This document shows, piece after piece, positions 37,263-46,402 of a stretch of 64,000 bases of DNA (position 1 is the first letter of the stretch; each line of letters starts with the position of its first letter). The stretch spans positions 143,073 through 207,072 of the forward strand of contig NZ_SMKW01000005.1 of NCBI RefSeq assembly GCF_004348985.1, read 5' to 3'. Under the pieces are notes generated by a model that did no database searches, was not told the DNA's origin, and was given only the letters and a program-made list of their open reading frames with translations. This DNA comes from Saccharopolyspora elongata. GTDB taxonomy: Bacteria > Actinomycetota > Actinomycetes > Mycobacteriales > Pseudonocardiaceae. A program made the position numbers and the translations under genes.

Positions 37263-38318
37263 GTGACCGACTCGACTAGAGCCGATCAGCGCCCCGCGGA
37301 CACCGACAACGGTGCGCCGCGGGGCGCTTCGGCGCCCAGTTCCGGACCGGAGGCTCCCATTTCCGCTCCCGAAACCACCGCGGGCACGAAGGTCCGCATC
37401 GGCGACCGGGTGTTCTCCACGGTTGCGACCGCCTCCGGCGCGTTCGTGGTCGCGCTCATCGCCGCGATCGGCATCTTCCTGCTGATCCGCGCCGTCCCCG
37501 CGCTGCAGGTCGACCAGGTGAACTTCCTGTTCAGCAGGGAGTGGAACACCTCGAACCCGAACGACATGAGCTTCGGCATCATCGACCTGGCCTGGATCAC
37601 GGTGGCCAGCTCGGTGGTCGCGCTGGTCATCGCGATGCCGATCGCCTGCGGGATCGCGCTGTTCCTCACCCAGTACGCGCCGCGGGCCCTGGCCCGCCCC
37701 TTCGCCTACATTGTCGACCTGCTCGCCGCGGTGCCGTCGGTGATCTACGGCCTGTGGGGCTACCTGGTGCTGGGCCCGGTGCTCAAGCCCGTCGCGCTGT
37801 GGCTGAACCAGAACCTCGGCTGGGTCCCGATCTTCGCCGACGGCAACGCGCCGACCGACTCCGGCGCGAACGTCTTCACCGCCGGCATCGTGCTGGCCGT
37901 GATGATCCTGCCGACCATCACCGGGGTGAGTCGCGAGGTCTTCCAGCGCACCCCGAACATGCACATCGAAGGCGCCCTGGCGCTCGGCGCCACCCAGTGG
38001 GAAGTCGTGCGCACGACGGTGTTCCCGTTCGGCCGCAACGGGTTCATCGGCGGGTCGATGCTCGGTCTGGGGCGCGCGCTCGGCGAGACCGTCGCGCTGA
38101 CGATCATCCTGAGCATGAGCACCGCGCCGCCGAACTACAGCGTCTTCGACGCCGGCGCCACCTTCGCCTCCAAGATCGCGCTCGGCTCCGGGGAGTTCAA
38201 CAACAACCTGCAGGTCGGCGCCTACATCTCGGCCGGTTTGGTGCTGTTCATCATCACCTTCGCGGTCAACGCGCTCGCCCGTTGGATCGAGAACTCCAGC
38301 GGTAAGGGGAAAGCATGA
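37263..38318 (+). CDS. pstC: Phosphate ABC transporter permease PstC
   Basis: A 351-residue permease with six core helices. After about 50 low-complexity residues the first helix starts at FSTVATASGAFVVALIAAIGIF. The membrane domain includes AVPSVIYGLWGYLVLGPVL and the EAA-type coupling loop EGALALGATQWEVVRTTVFP. GTG 37263 (VTDSTRADQ) sits 13 nt after GAGAGG; a GTG at 37218 without a ribosome site is the alternative. The stop overlaps the pstA start (ATGA). Confidence 0.95.
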   Translation: MTDSTRADQRPADTDNGAPRGASAPSSGPEAPISAPETTAGTKVRIGDRVFSTVATASGAFVVALIAAIGIFLLIRAVPALQVDQVNFLFSREWNTSNPNDMSFGIIDLAWITVASSVVALVIAMPIACGIALFLTQYAPRALARPFAYIVDLLAAVPSVIYGLWGYLVLGPVLKPVALWLNQNLGWVPIFADGNAPTDSGANVFTAGIVLAVMILPTITGVSREVFQRTPNMHIEGALALGATQWEVVRTTVFPFGRNGFIGGSMLGLGRALGETVALTIILSMSTAPPNYSVFDAGATFASKIALGSGEFNNNLQVGAYISAGLVLFIITFAVNALARWIENSSGKGKA

Positions 38319-39229
38319 GGACCGACACCGCTGACGTGGAGCAGCTCGCCACCCCACCGGCGTTCCAGCGCATCAGCTTCGGGCGGAAGTTCAAGAACAA
38401 CCTGGCCACCACGCTGTTCGGGGCGGCCTTCGTGGTCGCGGTGGTCCCGCTGCTGTGGGTGCTGTGGACGCTGCTGGAGCGGGGCCTCAAGCCGATGTTC
38501 GCCTCCACCTGGTGGACGAACTCGTTCAACGGGCTGCTGCCCAACGACTTCGGCGGCGGCATCAACCACGCCCTGATCGGCACCCTGCTGCAGGGCCTGG
38601 TGTGCGCGGTCATCTCGGTGCCGCTGGGCATCATGGTCGGCGTCTACCTGATCGAGTACGGCCGGGAGTCCCGGTTCGCGCGGATCGCGACCTTCATGGT
38701 CGACATCCTCAGCGGCCTGCCGTCGATCGTCGCCGGCCTGTTCATCTACGCGCTGTGGATCACCACCTTCGGGTTCAGCCGCAGCGGCTTCGCGGTGGCC
38801 CTGTCGCTGGTGCTGCTGATGCTGCCGGTGGTCGTGCGCGTCACCGAGACGATGCTGCTGATCGTGCCGGACGAGCTACGCGAGGCGTCTTACGCACTGG
38901 GTGTGCCCAAGTGGAAGACGATCCTGCGCATCGTGCTGCCGACCGCGCTGTCCGGCATCCTGACCGGCGTGATGCTCGGCCTCGCGCGCGTGCTCGGCGA
39001 GACCGCGCCGCTGCTGATCTTGGTGGGTTACTCGAGCTCGATCAGCCACAACCTCTTCGGAGGTGAGATGGCGTCGCTGCCGCTGGTGATCTACATGGAG
39101 CGCAGCACCGGGACGGTGGCCGGTGACTACCGGATGTGGGGCGCCGCGCTGACCCTCGTGCTCGTCATCATGCTGATCAACCTTGTCGCGTCGCTGCTGT
39201 CCAAGCTGCTCGCGATCAAGACGAAGTAG
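38315..39229 (+). CDS. pstA: Phosphate ABC transporter permease PstA
   Basis: A 304-residue permease partner of PstC, translationally coupled to it through a 4-nt overlap. It has about six helices, with [12 protein letters not shown] in the core and the coupling loop [20 protein letters not shown]. Length and topology are normal. pstB begins 11 nt downstream. Confidence 0.95.
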   Translation: MRTDTADVEQLATPPAFQRISFGRKFKNNLATTLFGAAFVVAVVPLLWVLWTLLERGLKPMFASTWWTNSFNGLLPNDFGGGINHALIGTLLQGLVCAVISVPLGIMVGVYLIEYGRESRFARIATFMVDILSGLPSIVAGLFIYALWITTFGFSRSGFAVALSLVLLMLPVVVRVTETMLLIVPDELREASYALGVPKWKTILRIVLPTALSGILTGVMLGLARVLGETAPLLILVGYSSSISHNLFGGEMASLPLVIYMERSTGTVAGDYRMWGAALTLVLVIMLINLVASLLSKLLAIKTK

Positions 39230-39239
39230 GGACCGAAAC

Positions 39240-40016
39240 ATGGCCAAGCGTCTCGACATCAAGGACCTGAACCTCTTCTACGGCAAGTTCCACGCCGTGC
39301 AGGACGTGACCCTGCAGGTGCCCGCCCGCAGCGTCACCGCGTTCATCGGCCCGTCCGGCTGCGGCAAGTCGACCGTGCTGCGCTCGCTGAACCGGATGCA
39401 CGAGGTCATCCCGGGCTCTCGGGTCGAGGGCAAGGTGATGCTCGACGGCGAGGACATCTACGCCAGCGACGTGGACCCGGTGCAGGTGCGCAAGACCATC
39501 GGCATGGTCTTCCAGCGGGCCAACCCGTTCCCGACGATGTCCATCCGGGACAACGTGGTGGCCGGCCTGAAGCTGGCGGGCGAGAAGAACAAGAAGAAGC
39601 TCGACGACGTCGCGGAGCGGGCGCTGCGCGGCGCGAACCTGTGGGAAGAGGTCAAGGACCGGCTGAACAAGCCGGGCGGCGGCCTCTCCGGCGGTCAGCA
39701 GCAGCGGCTGTGCATCGCGCGAGCGATCGCGGTGCGGCCGGACGTGCTGCTGATGGACGAGCCGTGCTCGGCGCTGGACCCGATCTCGACGCTGGCGATC
39801 GAGGACCTGATCTCGCAGCTCAAGCAGGACTACACGATCGTCATCGTCACCCACAACATGCAGCAGGCGGCGCGGGTGAGCGACCAGACGGCGTTCTTCA
39901 ACCTGCGCGCGGTCGGCGAGCCGGGCCAGCTGGTGGAGATCGACGAGACGGGCAAGATCTTCTCCAACCCGACGCAGAAGGCGACGGAGGACTACATCTC
40001 CGGCCGCTTCGGCTGA
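39240..40016 (+). CDS. pstB: Phosphate ABC transporter ATPase PstB
   Basis: A 258-residue ATPase that powers PstCA. Walker A is GPSGCGKST, the Q-loop is [13 protein letters not shown], the signature is [16 protein letters not shown], Walker B is [15 protein letters not shown] and the switch His is in [14 protein letters not shown] 39240. It matches PhoT (Rv0820) by position. phoU is not in this operon but at 45.7-46.3 kb on the other strand. Confidence 0.97.
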   Translation: MAKRLDIKDLNLFYGKFHAVQDVTLQVPARSVTAFIGPSGCGKSTVLRSLNRMHEVIPGSRVEGKVMLDGEDIYASDVDPVQVRKTIGMVFQRANPFPTMSIRDNVVAGLKLAGEKNKKKLDDVAERALRGANLWEEVKDRLNKPGGGLSGGQQQRLCIARAIAVRPDVLLMDEPCSALDPISTLAIEDLISQLKQDYTIVIVTHNMQQAARVSDQTAFFNLRAVGEPGQLVEIDETGKIFSNPTQKATEDYISGRFG

Positions 40017-40044
40017 TCGTCCCCGGTTCAATTGCCCGGGTGTC

Positions 40045-40107
40045 CCAGTTTCAATTGAAACTGGTGTGGGTGCCAGAAGCAGGACCCTGGTTTCAATTGA
40101 AACTGGG
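40045..40107. repeat. Partial composite element: two short AATT-centred palindromes
   Basis: CCAGTTTCAATTGAAACTGG (40045-40064, perfect 20 bp) and a second copy around GTTTCAATTGAAAC (40090-40103) lie between the convergent pstB and tetR genes. The second copy supplies the last codons and TGA of the tetR gene (SFN then stop). Confidence 0.85.
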
Positions 40108-40680
40108 GTCTTGTTGCTTTCGGGGTGTGTCGAGCAGTGCGGTGACCATGGATTGGACTGCGCTCGTGAAGGCGCCGGGGCCGCGGGTCCGCATGTGGCG
40201 GATCAGGTCGGCGTCGAAGGTCGCCAGGATCGCGTGGCTCAGGAAGTCCGCGTCCAGGTCCGGGCGCTCCGCCGTGATCAGGTCCGCGATGTGCTGGGCC
40301 CAGAAGCGGTAGCTGGGGTCTTCGTGCTTGTGGTCGGCGCAGGCCGCTTCGTGCGCCGACAGGAGCGAGGCGTTCTGCTCGCCGATGCCGGTCAGCTCCG
40401 CCAGGAACGCCATCAGCCGCTCGTGGGGCGGCGCGCCCGGGCCCAGCGGCGGCGGCCCGGTGGTGACGTTCTCGCGTAGCGCCCTGGAGCGCTCCTCCAG
40501 GATTTCCCTGATCAGGCCCGCGCGGCTGCCGAAGCGGCGGAACACCGTGCCCTTGCCGACCCTGGCCTCGGCCGCGACCTCGTCGAGCGAGACGTGGCCG
40601 CGCTCCGCCAGCAGCCGCTCGGCCGCTTCCAGCACCGCCTGGCGGTTGCGCGCCGCGTCGGCTCGCTCCTGCTTCGGCAC
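40093..40680 (-). CDS. TetR-family repressor
   Basis: A 195-residue regulator. The N-terminal HTH spans about 10-56 (RQAVLEAAERLLAERGHVSL, DEVAAEARVGKGTVFRRFGS). The ligand domain is typical of small TetR proteins (HIADLITAERPDLDADFLSHAILATF). Its end reads DPSFN, encoded by the palindromic repeat. It is divergent from the quinone oxidoreductase gene across an intergenic region with two operator-like palindromes, so it probably represses itself and that operon. Confidence 0.92.
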   Translation of the reverse strand: MPKQERADAARNRQAVLEAAERLLAERGHVSLDEVAAEARVGKGTVFRRFGSRAGLIREILEERSRALRENVTTGPPPLGPGAPPHERLMAFLAELTGIGEQNASLLSAHEAACADHKHEDPSYRFWAQHIADLITAERPDLDADFLSHAILATFDADLIRHMRTRGPGAFTSAVQSMVTALLDTPRKQQDPSFN

Positions 40681-40694
40681 ATCCCCTCCTGAAG

Positions 40695-40751
40695 AACCGG
40701 ACCGTCGGTCCGCCTATGCTACCGTCGATTAAACGGACCGACGGTCCGGTT
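40695..40751. promoter_or_regulatory. Paired TetR operator sites in a divergent promoter
   Basis: AACCGGACCGTCGGTCCG (40695-40712) and its exact reverse complement (40734-40751) flank a 21-nt core with TATGCT. Each site is itself a near-palindrome (GGACCGTCGGTCC). They lie 15 nt from the tetR start and 16 nt from the oxidoreductase start, as expected for autoregulated divergent repression. Confidence 0.88.
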
Positions 40752-40767
40752 ACTGCTTGGAGGGAAC

Positions 40768-41652
40768 ATGCGAGCACTCGTCGCCGACCCGGCGGCACCC
40801 GCGAAGTTGCGCCTCGGCGAGGTCCCGGAGCCGGACCACGGGCAGGTGCTGCTCGACGTCCACCACATCTCGCTCAACCACGGCGAGATCGCCTTCGCCG
40901 GGCGGCTCGCCCCGGGCACCGTCCACGGCTACGACGCCGCGGGCGTCGTCGTGCGGGCGGCGGAGGGGAGCCCTCCGGTCGGTGCGCGGGTGATCGCCTT
41001 CGGGGCGGGCGCCTGGGCGGAGCGCATGGCGGTGAACGCCGGCGCGGTGGCGGAGGTTCCGGCGGCGGTGGACCTGGCCGACGCGGCGGCGCTGCCGATG
41101 GCGGGCCTGACCGCGCTGCGCACGCTGCGGACCGCGCCGATCCTCGGCAAGCGGGTCCTGATCACGGGGGCTTCCGGCGGCGTCGGGCGCTTCGCCGTGC
41201 AGCTCGCGGCGATCGGCGGGGCGCACGTCATCGCACAGGCCAACAGGCAGGACGGCCTGGCGGAGCTGGGCGCGCACGAGGTGGTGTCCGACCTGACCGG
41301 CGTGTGGCCGGTCGACCTGGTGCTGGACAACGTCGGTGGACAGCTGCTGGTCGACGCCTGGAAGCTGGTCAAGCTGGGCGGGAGCGTGCAGAACATCGGC
41401 TGGACCTCCGGCGAACCGGCGGTCTTCGAGCCCTACTCGATCTTCGCGGTCGGGCCGTCGAAGTCGCTGAACACCTTCGGCGACGTCGCCGCGCCCGCCG
41501 AAGATCTGTCCACATTGGCCGATCTGCTGGCGGCGGGCCGGATCTCGCCGGAGGTCAGCTGGCGGGGCTCGTGGGAACGCCTCGACGAGGCCGCCGAAGC
41601 GCTGCTGCAGCGGCGGGTTTCGGGCAAGGCCGTGCTGGACGTGAGGGGCTGA
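40768..41652 (+). CDS. MDR-superfamily quinone oxidoreductase
   Basis: A 294-residue NAD(P)H-dependent alcohol dehydrogenase-like protein without catalytic Zn ligands. The GroES-like part has VHHISLNHGEIAFAGRL and VHGYDAAGVVV. The Rossmann part has VLITGASGGVGRFAVQLAAIGGAHV and DLVLDNVGGQLLVDAWKLVKLGGSV. It is slightly short for the family. It forms an operon with the F420-type gene 1 nt downstream, under the divergent TetR. Likely a detoxifying or xenobiotic-inducible reductase. Confidence 0.85.
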   Translation: MRALVADPAAPAKLRLGEVPEPDHGQVLLDVHHISLNHGEIAFAGRLAPGTVHGYDAAGVVVRAAEGSPPVGARVIAFGAGAWAERMAVNAGAVAEVPAAVDLADAAALPMAGLTALRTLRTAPILGKRVLITGASGGVGRFAVQLAAIGGAHVIAQANRQDGLAELGAHEVVSDLTGVWPVDLVLDNVGGQLLVDAWKLVKLGGSVQNIGWTSGEPAVFEPYSIFAVGPSKSLNTFGDVAAPAEDLSTLADLLAAGRISPEVSWRGSWERLDEAAEALLQRRVSGKAVLDVRG

Positions 41653-41653
41653 C

Positions 41654-42547
41654 ATGCAGATCGGGCTTTGCGTCGACGAGCGGGAGCTCTCGCACGGCGA
41701 ACTGCTGGCAGTGGCTCGCGACGCCGCGGCCGACGGTTTCGGGAGCTTCTGGCTGGGCCAGCACGCCTCGTGGGACGTGCTGACCTCGCTGGCCTCGATC
41801 GGGGCGGAGGTGCCGGGCATCCGGCTCGGCACCGCGGTCGTGCCCACCTATCCGCGCCATCCGCTGATGCTCGCCGGTCAGGCGCTCACGGTGCAGGCGA
41901 TCACCGGCGGTCGGCTCGACCTCGGCATCGGGCCGAGCCACCGGGTGATCGTCGAGGACCAGTTCGGCTACTCCTACGACAAACCCGCGCGGCACGTCCG
42001 GGAGTACCTGGCGGCGCTGGGGCCGCTGCTGCGCGGCGAAACCGTCGACTTCCGCGGCGCGACGCTGCGGGCGGCCGGGCGGGTCGAGGTCCCGGGCGCC
42101 GAGCCGCCGTCGCTCTTGGTGTCGGCGCTGGGGCCGACGATGCTGCGGATCGCGGGCGAGCTCGCGGACGGCACGATCACGGTCTGGGCCGGGCCGCGGG
42201 CTCTCGACGAGCACATCGTGCCGACGATCCGGGCGGTTGCGGCACAACCGCGCGTCGTCGCGATGGTCTCGGTGTCGGTGGTGTCCGATGTGGACGACGC
42301 TCGCGAACGGTTCGCCGCGCAACTCGCGATCGCCGGCGAACTGCCCGCCTACCGGGCGGTGCTGGACCGCCAAGGTCTCGCGGGCCCGGAGGACGTCGCC
42401 GTCATCGGCGACGACGCGGCGGTGGAACGCGCGCTGCGCCGCTACGCGGCGGCGGGAGCCACCGAGCTCATCGCGGCGCCCTTCGGGGCCGACGAGGAGC
42501 AGCGGCGGACCCGGCGGCTCATGGCGGCCCTGAACGGCGCGGCCTGA
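41654..42547 (+). CDS. LLM-class F420-dependent oxidoreductase
   Basis: A 297-residue (beta/alpha)8 luciferase-like oxidoreductase. Family segments are GFGSFWLGQHASWDVLTSLASIG, RLGTAVVPTYPRHPLMLAGQA, TGGRLDLGIGPSHRVIVEDQFG and ALGPTMLRIAGELADGTITVWAG. Such proteins in F420-producing actinomycetes reduce or oxidise diverse metabolites; the substrate is unknown. It starts 1 nt after the preceding stop, so it is co-translated with the quinone oxidoreductase. Confidence 0.88.
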   Translation: MQIGLCVDERELSHGELLAVARDAAADGFGSFWLGQHASWDVLTSLASIGAEVPGIRLGTAVVPTYPRHPLMLAGQALTVQAITGGRLDLGIGPSHRVIVEDQFGYSYDKPARHVREYLAALGPLLRGETVDFRGATLRAAGRVEVPGAEPPSLLVSALGPTMLRIAGELADGTITVWAGPRALDEHIVPTIRAVAAQPRVVAMVSVSVVSDVDDARERFAAQLAIAGELPAYRAVLDRQGLAGPEDVAVIGDDAAVERALRRYAAAGATELIAAPFGADEEQRRTRRLMAALNGAA

Positions 42548-42600
42548 CCGGTCGTGAGTGGCAATGGTCGCTGGAGCGGCCACAGCCACTCACGACCGGT
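42547..42600. terminator. Hairpin between the F420 operon and the SnoaL-like gene
   Basis: Perfect 16-bp arms ACCGGTCGTGAGTGGC (42547-42562) and complement (42585-42600) begin within the stop codon. The element lies 4 nt from the stop of the convergent gene and probably ends both transcripts. Confidence 0.85.
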
Positions 42601-42604
42601 CGCG

Positions 42605-42961
42605 TCACATCGCCGGGACCTTGTCGAGGAAGCCGTGCACCGCCCGGATCCGGGCGTTCTCGTCGAGGACCGCGACGTCGAAGCCGATCACCACGGCTTC
42701 GCCGCCCGCCGGGCCGAGCTCCCAGGTGAAGCGGGCGATGTCGTGGTGGGCGTCGAAGACCTCGCCCGGGCGGAACGCGAAGTCCGGGAACTGGGCCTGC
42801 ACCGCCGCGATCGTCGCGTCGATGGCCTCCCGGCCCCGCACGTCGGCCAGCGGGTCGGTGTAGGTGCCGCCGTCGGCCCAGAGTTCGTCGACCATCGCGC
42901 GGCGCTTGTCGGCGTCCCGCTCGTTCCAGGTGGCGAGGTAGCGGTCGAGGAGCTCGTTCAT
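42605..42961 (-). CDS. SnoaL-like (NTF2-fold) protein
   Basis: A 118-residue NTF2-like protein. ATG 42961 (MNELLDRYLATWNERDADKRRAMVDELW) is the family-like start. Continuing motifs are GGTYTDPLADVRGREAIDATIAAVQAQFPDFAF and GFDVAVLDENARIRAVHGF. Members act as small isomerases or hydrolases or have no catalysis; the substrate is unknown. It is divergent from the MmyB-like regulator, which may control it. Confidence 0.85.
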   Translation of the reverse strand: MNELLDRYLATWNERDADKRRAMVDELWADGGTYTDPLADVRGREAIDATIAAVQAQFPDFAFRPGEVFDAHHDIARFTWELGPAGGEAVVIGFDVAVLDENARIRAVHGFLDKVPAM

Positions 42962-43067
42962 GGTGGAAACCCTTCCGTTCTGCGGTTCGGTGAGCACCAC
43001 TGTGCGATGCGGGGGTCATCGCGTCGATTACCCGGGAGGTAATGGCCCCGGTGGCTAATGTCGTGGT

Positions 43068-43877
43068 GTGACAACGGTGAAACAGCGCCAGGTGGGTGTG
43101 CTGCTCCGGGAATGGCGGGAGCGGCGGAGGCTGAGCCAGCTCCAGCTCTCGCTGGACGCCGACATCTCGACGCGGCACCTCAGCTTCGTCGAGACCGGCC
43201 GGTCGAAGCCCACCAAGGAGATGATCCTGCGGCTCAGCGAACGGCTCGACGTGCCGCTGCGGGAGCGCAACAGCCTGCTGCTGGCGGGCGGCTACGCCCC
43301 GGCCTACCCGGCGAGCGGCCTGGACGTGCCGGAGCTGGCGGCCGTGCGAGCGGCGCTGCGCCAAGTGCTCGCCGGGCACGAGCCCTATCCGGCGCTGGTC
43401 GTCGACCGGGCGTGGCAGCTGGTCGAGAGCAATGCCAGCGTCGAGCTGCTCCTCGAAGGCGCGGCCGCGGATCTGCTGGTACCGCCGGTGAACGTCCTCC
43501 GGCTGAGCCTGCACCCCGAGGGCGTGGCGCCGAACATCGCCAACCTCGGCGAGTGGCGCGCCCACGTCCTCGGCCGGCTGCGCCGCCAGGCCGCGGCGAC
43601 CGCGGACCCGGCCCTGGCCGAGCTGCTCGCGGAGCTCCGCGACTACCCGTGCGACCAGCCGGAACCGGAGGTCGAGCTACCGGGGGCGAGCGATGTCGTG
43701 GTGCCGCTGCGCCTCCGCCACGGCGACCGGGAGCTGTCGCTGCTCAGCATGACGACGGTCTTCGGCACCCCGCTGGACGTGACGGTCGCGGAACTGGCGA
43801 TCGAGTCCTTCTTCCCGGCAGACCAGTCCACAGCGGACTTCCTCCGATCCAGGTCGGAATCCGCCGAATTTGCCTGA
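43068..43877 (+). CDS. XRE regulator with MmyB-like ligand-binding domain
   Basis: A 269-residue regulator. The HTH covers about 8-65 (LREWRERRRLSQLQLSLDAD, STRHLSFVETGRSKPTKEMI), with the ISTRHLSFVETGRS block typical of this class. The C-terminal PAS-like MmyB domain contains YPALVVDRAWQLVESNAS, NVLRLSLHPEGVAP and LSMTTVFGTPLDVTVAELAIESFFP. In Streptomyces such regulators control neighbouring oxidoreductases or methylenomycin genes and may bind fatty-acid-like ligands. The divergent SnoaL-like gene is its probable target. Confidence 0.9.
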   Translation: MTTVKQRQVGVLLREWRERRRLSQLQLSLDADISTRHLSFVETGRSKPTKEMILRLSERLDVPLRERNSLLLAGGYAPAYPASGLDVPELAAVRAALRQVLAGHEPYPALVVDRAWQLVESNASVELLLEGAAADLLVPPVNVLRLSLHPEGVAPNIANLGEWRAHVLGRLRRQAAATADPALAELLAELRDYPCDQPEPEVELPGASDVVVPLRLRHGDRELSLLSMTTVFGTPLDVTVAELAIESFFPADQSTADFLRSRSESAEFA

Positions 43878-43920
43878 AATCGGGGGACTTCACTCCTGTC
43901 GGCCGCTGTGCCGCGCCGGC

Positions 43921-44478
43921 TCAGGTCAGTGCGAGCGTGAGGGGTTTCGGCGCGGCGGTCACCGCGATCGGGTCAGGCCCGAGCGGGAGGCGGTCGAGTT
44001 CGAGCCATCGGCCGTGGTCGTTGCGTTGGCCGACGAGTTCGGCAGTGGTGGCGTCGAAGGTGATCTCCCACAGGAACGGAATGCCCGCTGTTGCGTAGGC
44101 ATGGCGCTTTTCCACCCGCTCCCGCGCGGTATTGCCGTCCGACCAGACTTCGACGACCAGGAGCACGTCTTCGGCTCGCGCCGGGTCGTCGTCGGTGTCG
44201 TGGGTCATGAGCATGACGTCCGGAATCAGCCCGTCGCGCCGGGGCGTGGAAACGTCGACCGCGGCGGCGGTGACCGCCAGGTTCTCGGGGAAAGTGTCCT
44301 CGAGAACGGTGCGCACGAGATCGCCGATGCGCTGGTGCCGGCGGGTCGGGGCAGGGGACATGATCAACCAGCCTGCCAGAAGCTCCAACCGCCGCCCATT
44401 GCCGGGCTGTGGCATCTCGTGCCACTCGGACACGGTGTGCGGCCCGAGCGCTGCGGGGACGGCGTGCGCGAGGCTCAC
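43921..44478 (-). CDS. Uma2-family (DUF820) putative endonuclease
   Basis: A 185-residue protein of the Uma2 family, a PD-(D/E)XK nuclease-like fold. The candidate catalytic residues are Asp in IPDVMLM, Glu in LLVVEVWSDGN and the following Lys in RVEKRHAYATAGIPFLWEI, all present. Uma2 proteins are numerous in cyanobacteria and actinobacteria; their target is unknown. The gene follows a DUF5753 regulator in the same direction after 186 bp. Confidence 0.85.
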   Translation of the reverse strand: MSLAHAVPAALGPHTVSEWHEMPQPGNGRRLELLAGWLIMSPAPTRRHQRIGDLVRTVLEDTFPENLAVTAAAVDVSTPRRDGLIPDVMLMTHDTDDDPARAEDVLLVVEVWSDGNTARERVEKRHAYATAGIPFLWEITFDATTAELVGQRNDHGRWLELDRLPLGPDPIAVTAAPKPLTLALT

Positions 44479-44664
44479 GGCTCGACTCCTTCCTGGCTGG
44501 CAGGTGCAGAACCCGCAAGGTTCTGCACTGGCTCAGTGTCCCAGCTGCGGCAAGCGACGTCGACGCAAAGGCCCGAGTGTTGGCGGCCGTACTGTGCCTT
44601 TTGGCGCTGGTAGCGGCCCGAACGTGCAGCGCATGGCATTTGACCAGAGGAAACCGAACGTGCG

Positions 44665-45522
44665 CTAGGCAGGGGATTCGTCGGCTATGGCCGAGATGAA
44701 GGCGCTGGAGTCCTTGGGGTTCAGGGCGCGGGTGCAGACCTGCTCGAAGGACTTGAGGTAGTCCGCCGTGTCCTCGGGCTTGTCCAGGAACCGGGAGTTC
44801 GCCGAGTCGCCCAGGTGCACGACCTGCGGGTCGGCGTCGTCCGGGAAGGAGAACACCGCGATCCGGTCGCCCATCAGCGGATGCCCACCGGTGCGGAACG
44901 GCAGCACCTGGATCGTGACGTTGCGCCGGTAACCCAGCAGCACCAGGTGCTCCAGCTGCTGGCGCATCACCGCGGGGCCGCCGACGGCGCGCCGCAGCGC
45001 CGCCTCGTCGAGCACCGCCCACAGCTCCAGCGGACTCTCCCCGAGCAGCCGCTGCTGCCGGGTGGAGATCACCGTCAGCCGCTCCTGCAGCTCGTCCGCC
45101 CCGTAGGGCTGCGCGCCGGAGGTCAGCAGGGCCCGGCTGTACTCGGCGGTCTGCAGCAGCTCCGGCAGCGGATCCGAGCCGTAGCAGCTGACCGCCTTCG
45201 CCGACGTCTCCAGGCCGAGGTAGGTCTGCAGGCCGGGCCGCTGCGCGGTGCTCGGGTACTGCTGCCACCAGCCGCGCTGCTTGGAGTCCTGCGCGAGGTC
45301 CACCAGCGTCGAGAGCTGGTCGGTCGTGGCGCCGTAGAACTCGGCCATCAGCCGCACGTCGGAGGTGCGCACCGGCACCCGGCCGAGTTCGATCTGGCTG
45401 ATCTTGCCCTGGGAGCAGTCCAGATGAGCGGCGACTTCGCGGTGCGTGCGGCCGGCGGATTCGCGCAGTCGTCGCAACTCGCTGCCCAGCCGCCGTCGGT
45501 GCACGGTCGGACTCCTACGCAC
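44665..45522 (-). CDS. XRE-family regulator with DUF5753, without a DUF397 partner
   Basis: A 285-residue Scr1-type regulator. The HTH spans about 12-68 (LGSELRRLRESAGRTHREVA, GKISQIELGRVPVRTSDVRL). DUF5753 follows, with LPELLQTAEYSRALL, ELWAVLDEAALRRAVGGPAVM, VTIQVLPFRTGGHPL and NSRFLDKPEDTADYLKSFEQV. Unlike the pair at 2.2-3.3 kb, the space downstream (44479-44664) encodes no DUF397 protein. The downstream Uma2 gene may be co-regulated. Confidence 0.88.
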   Translation of the reverse strand: MRRSPTVHRRRLGSELRRLRESAGRTHREVAAHLDCSQGKISQIELGRVPVRTSDVRLMAEFYGATTDQLSTLVDLAQDSKQRGWWQQYPSTAQRPGLQTYLGLETSAKAVSCYGSDPLPELLQTAEYSRALLTSGAQPYGADELQERLTVISTRQQRLLGESPLELWAVLDEAALRRAVGGPAVMRQQLEHLVLLGYRRNVTIQVLPFRTGGHPLMGDRIAVFSFPDDADPQVVHLGDSANSRFLDKPEDTADYLKSFEQVCTRALNPKDSSAFISAIADESPA

Positions 45523-45655
45523 CGGACACCCCGTCGGAAGCTGTTCGGAACCTTCTCACCCGAACGAGCATCGCACACGACGATCGCAACATCGAGTACT
45601 GAGACCGAGTATTAATACTTTTCCGGCCAAGTGGCTCGTGACCTGCGACGATGGC

Positions 45656-46303
45656 TCAGCCGGTCGGCATCTTTCCGGTCACGACGAACACCACTCGGCG
45701 GGCCACCGAGACGGCGTGGTCGGCGAAGCGCTCGTAGAACCGGCCCAGCAGCGTGACGTCCACCGCGGCCGCCACCCCGTGCGACCACTCCGGGCTCATC
45801 AGCACGGTGAAGAGGTGGCGGTGGAGGTCGTCCATCTCGTCGTCGTCCTCTTCGAGCCCGCGCGCGGCCTCGACGTCCTGCGTGCGGATCACGGTGCGGA
45901 CCCGGCCGGCCAGCTTGACGGCGATCCGGCCCATCTCGGCGAAGTACGGCTGCACGTCCTGCGGCAGCACGGCGTTCGGGTGGCGGCGGCGCGCGGTCTT
46001 GGCCACGTGCAGCGCCAGATCGCCCATCCGCTCCAGGTCTTCGGCGGCGTGGATGGCGGAGATGACCGTGCGCAGGTCGCCGGCCACCGGCGCCTGCAGC
46101 GCCAGCAGGCCGAAGGCGTGCTCCTCGACGCGGGCCCGTGCCTCGTCCACCTGCACGTCCTCGTCGAGGACCTGCTCGGCGAGCGACAGGTCGGCCTCCA
46201 GGAGAGCCTTGGTGGCGCGCTCCATGGCGGTGCCGACCATGGTCGACATCGAAGCGAGTTCATCGGCCAGCACGCCGAGCTGTTCCTGGTAAACCTCACG
46301 CAT
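45656..46303 (-). CDS. phoU: Phosphate-signalling protein PhoU
   Basis: A 215-residue PhoU of two three-helix bundles, each with metal-binding motifs ([38 protein letters not shown]). It modulates PhoR and the PstSCAB transporter, shutting down the Pho regulon when phosphate is plentiful. It is separate from pstSCAB, as in mycobacteria (phoY2/Rv0821c). A PHO box lies about 45 nt upstream. Confidence 0.95.
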   Translation of the reverse strand: MREVYQEQLGVLADELASMSTMVGTAMERATKALLEADLSLAEQVLDEDVQVDEARARVEEHAFGLLALQAPVAGDLRTVISAIHAAEDLERMGDLALHVAKTARRRHPNAVLPQDVQPYFAEMGRIAVKLAGRVRTVIRTQDVEAARGLEEDDDEMDDLHRHLFTVLMSPEWSHGVAAAVDVTLLGRFYERFADHAVSVARRVVFVVTGKMPTG

Positions 46304-46347
46304 GACAACCAGGGTACTTCCAGCCGGAATCGGACAGAATGCCCTGT

Positions 46348-46365
46348 GGTGAACCGGCGGTGAAC
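46348..46365 (-). promoter_or_regulatory. PHO box upstream of phoU
   Basis: On the minus strand GTTCACCGCCG GTTCACC forms two perfect GTTCACC heptamers spaced 11 nt (plus-strand GGTGAAC at 46348-46354 and 46359-46365). A degenerate third copy (GTTCATC, plus-strand 46373-46379) lies just upstream. It sits 45 nt before phoU, in the gap after the LCP gene. PhoP regulation of phoU follows. Confidence 0.85.
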
Positions 46366-46402
46366 GGGCCGTGATGAACCCGTACTCGCGGCTCGGAGCG
46401 GT

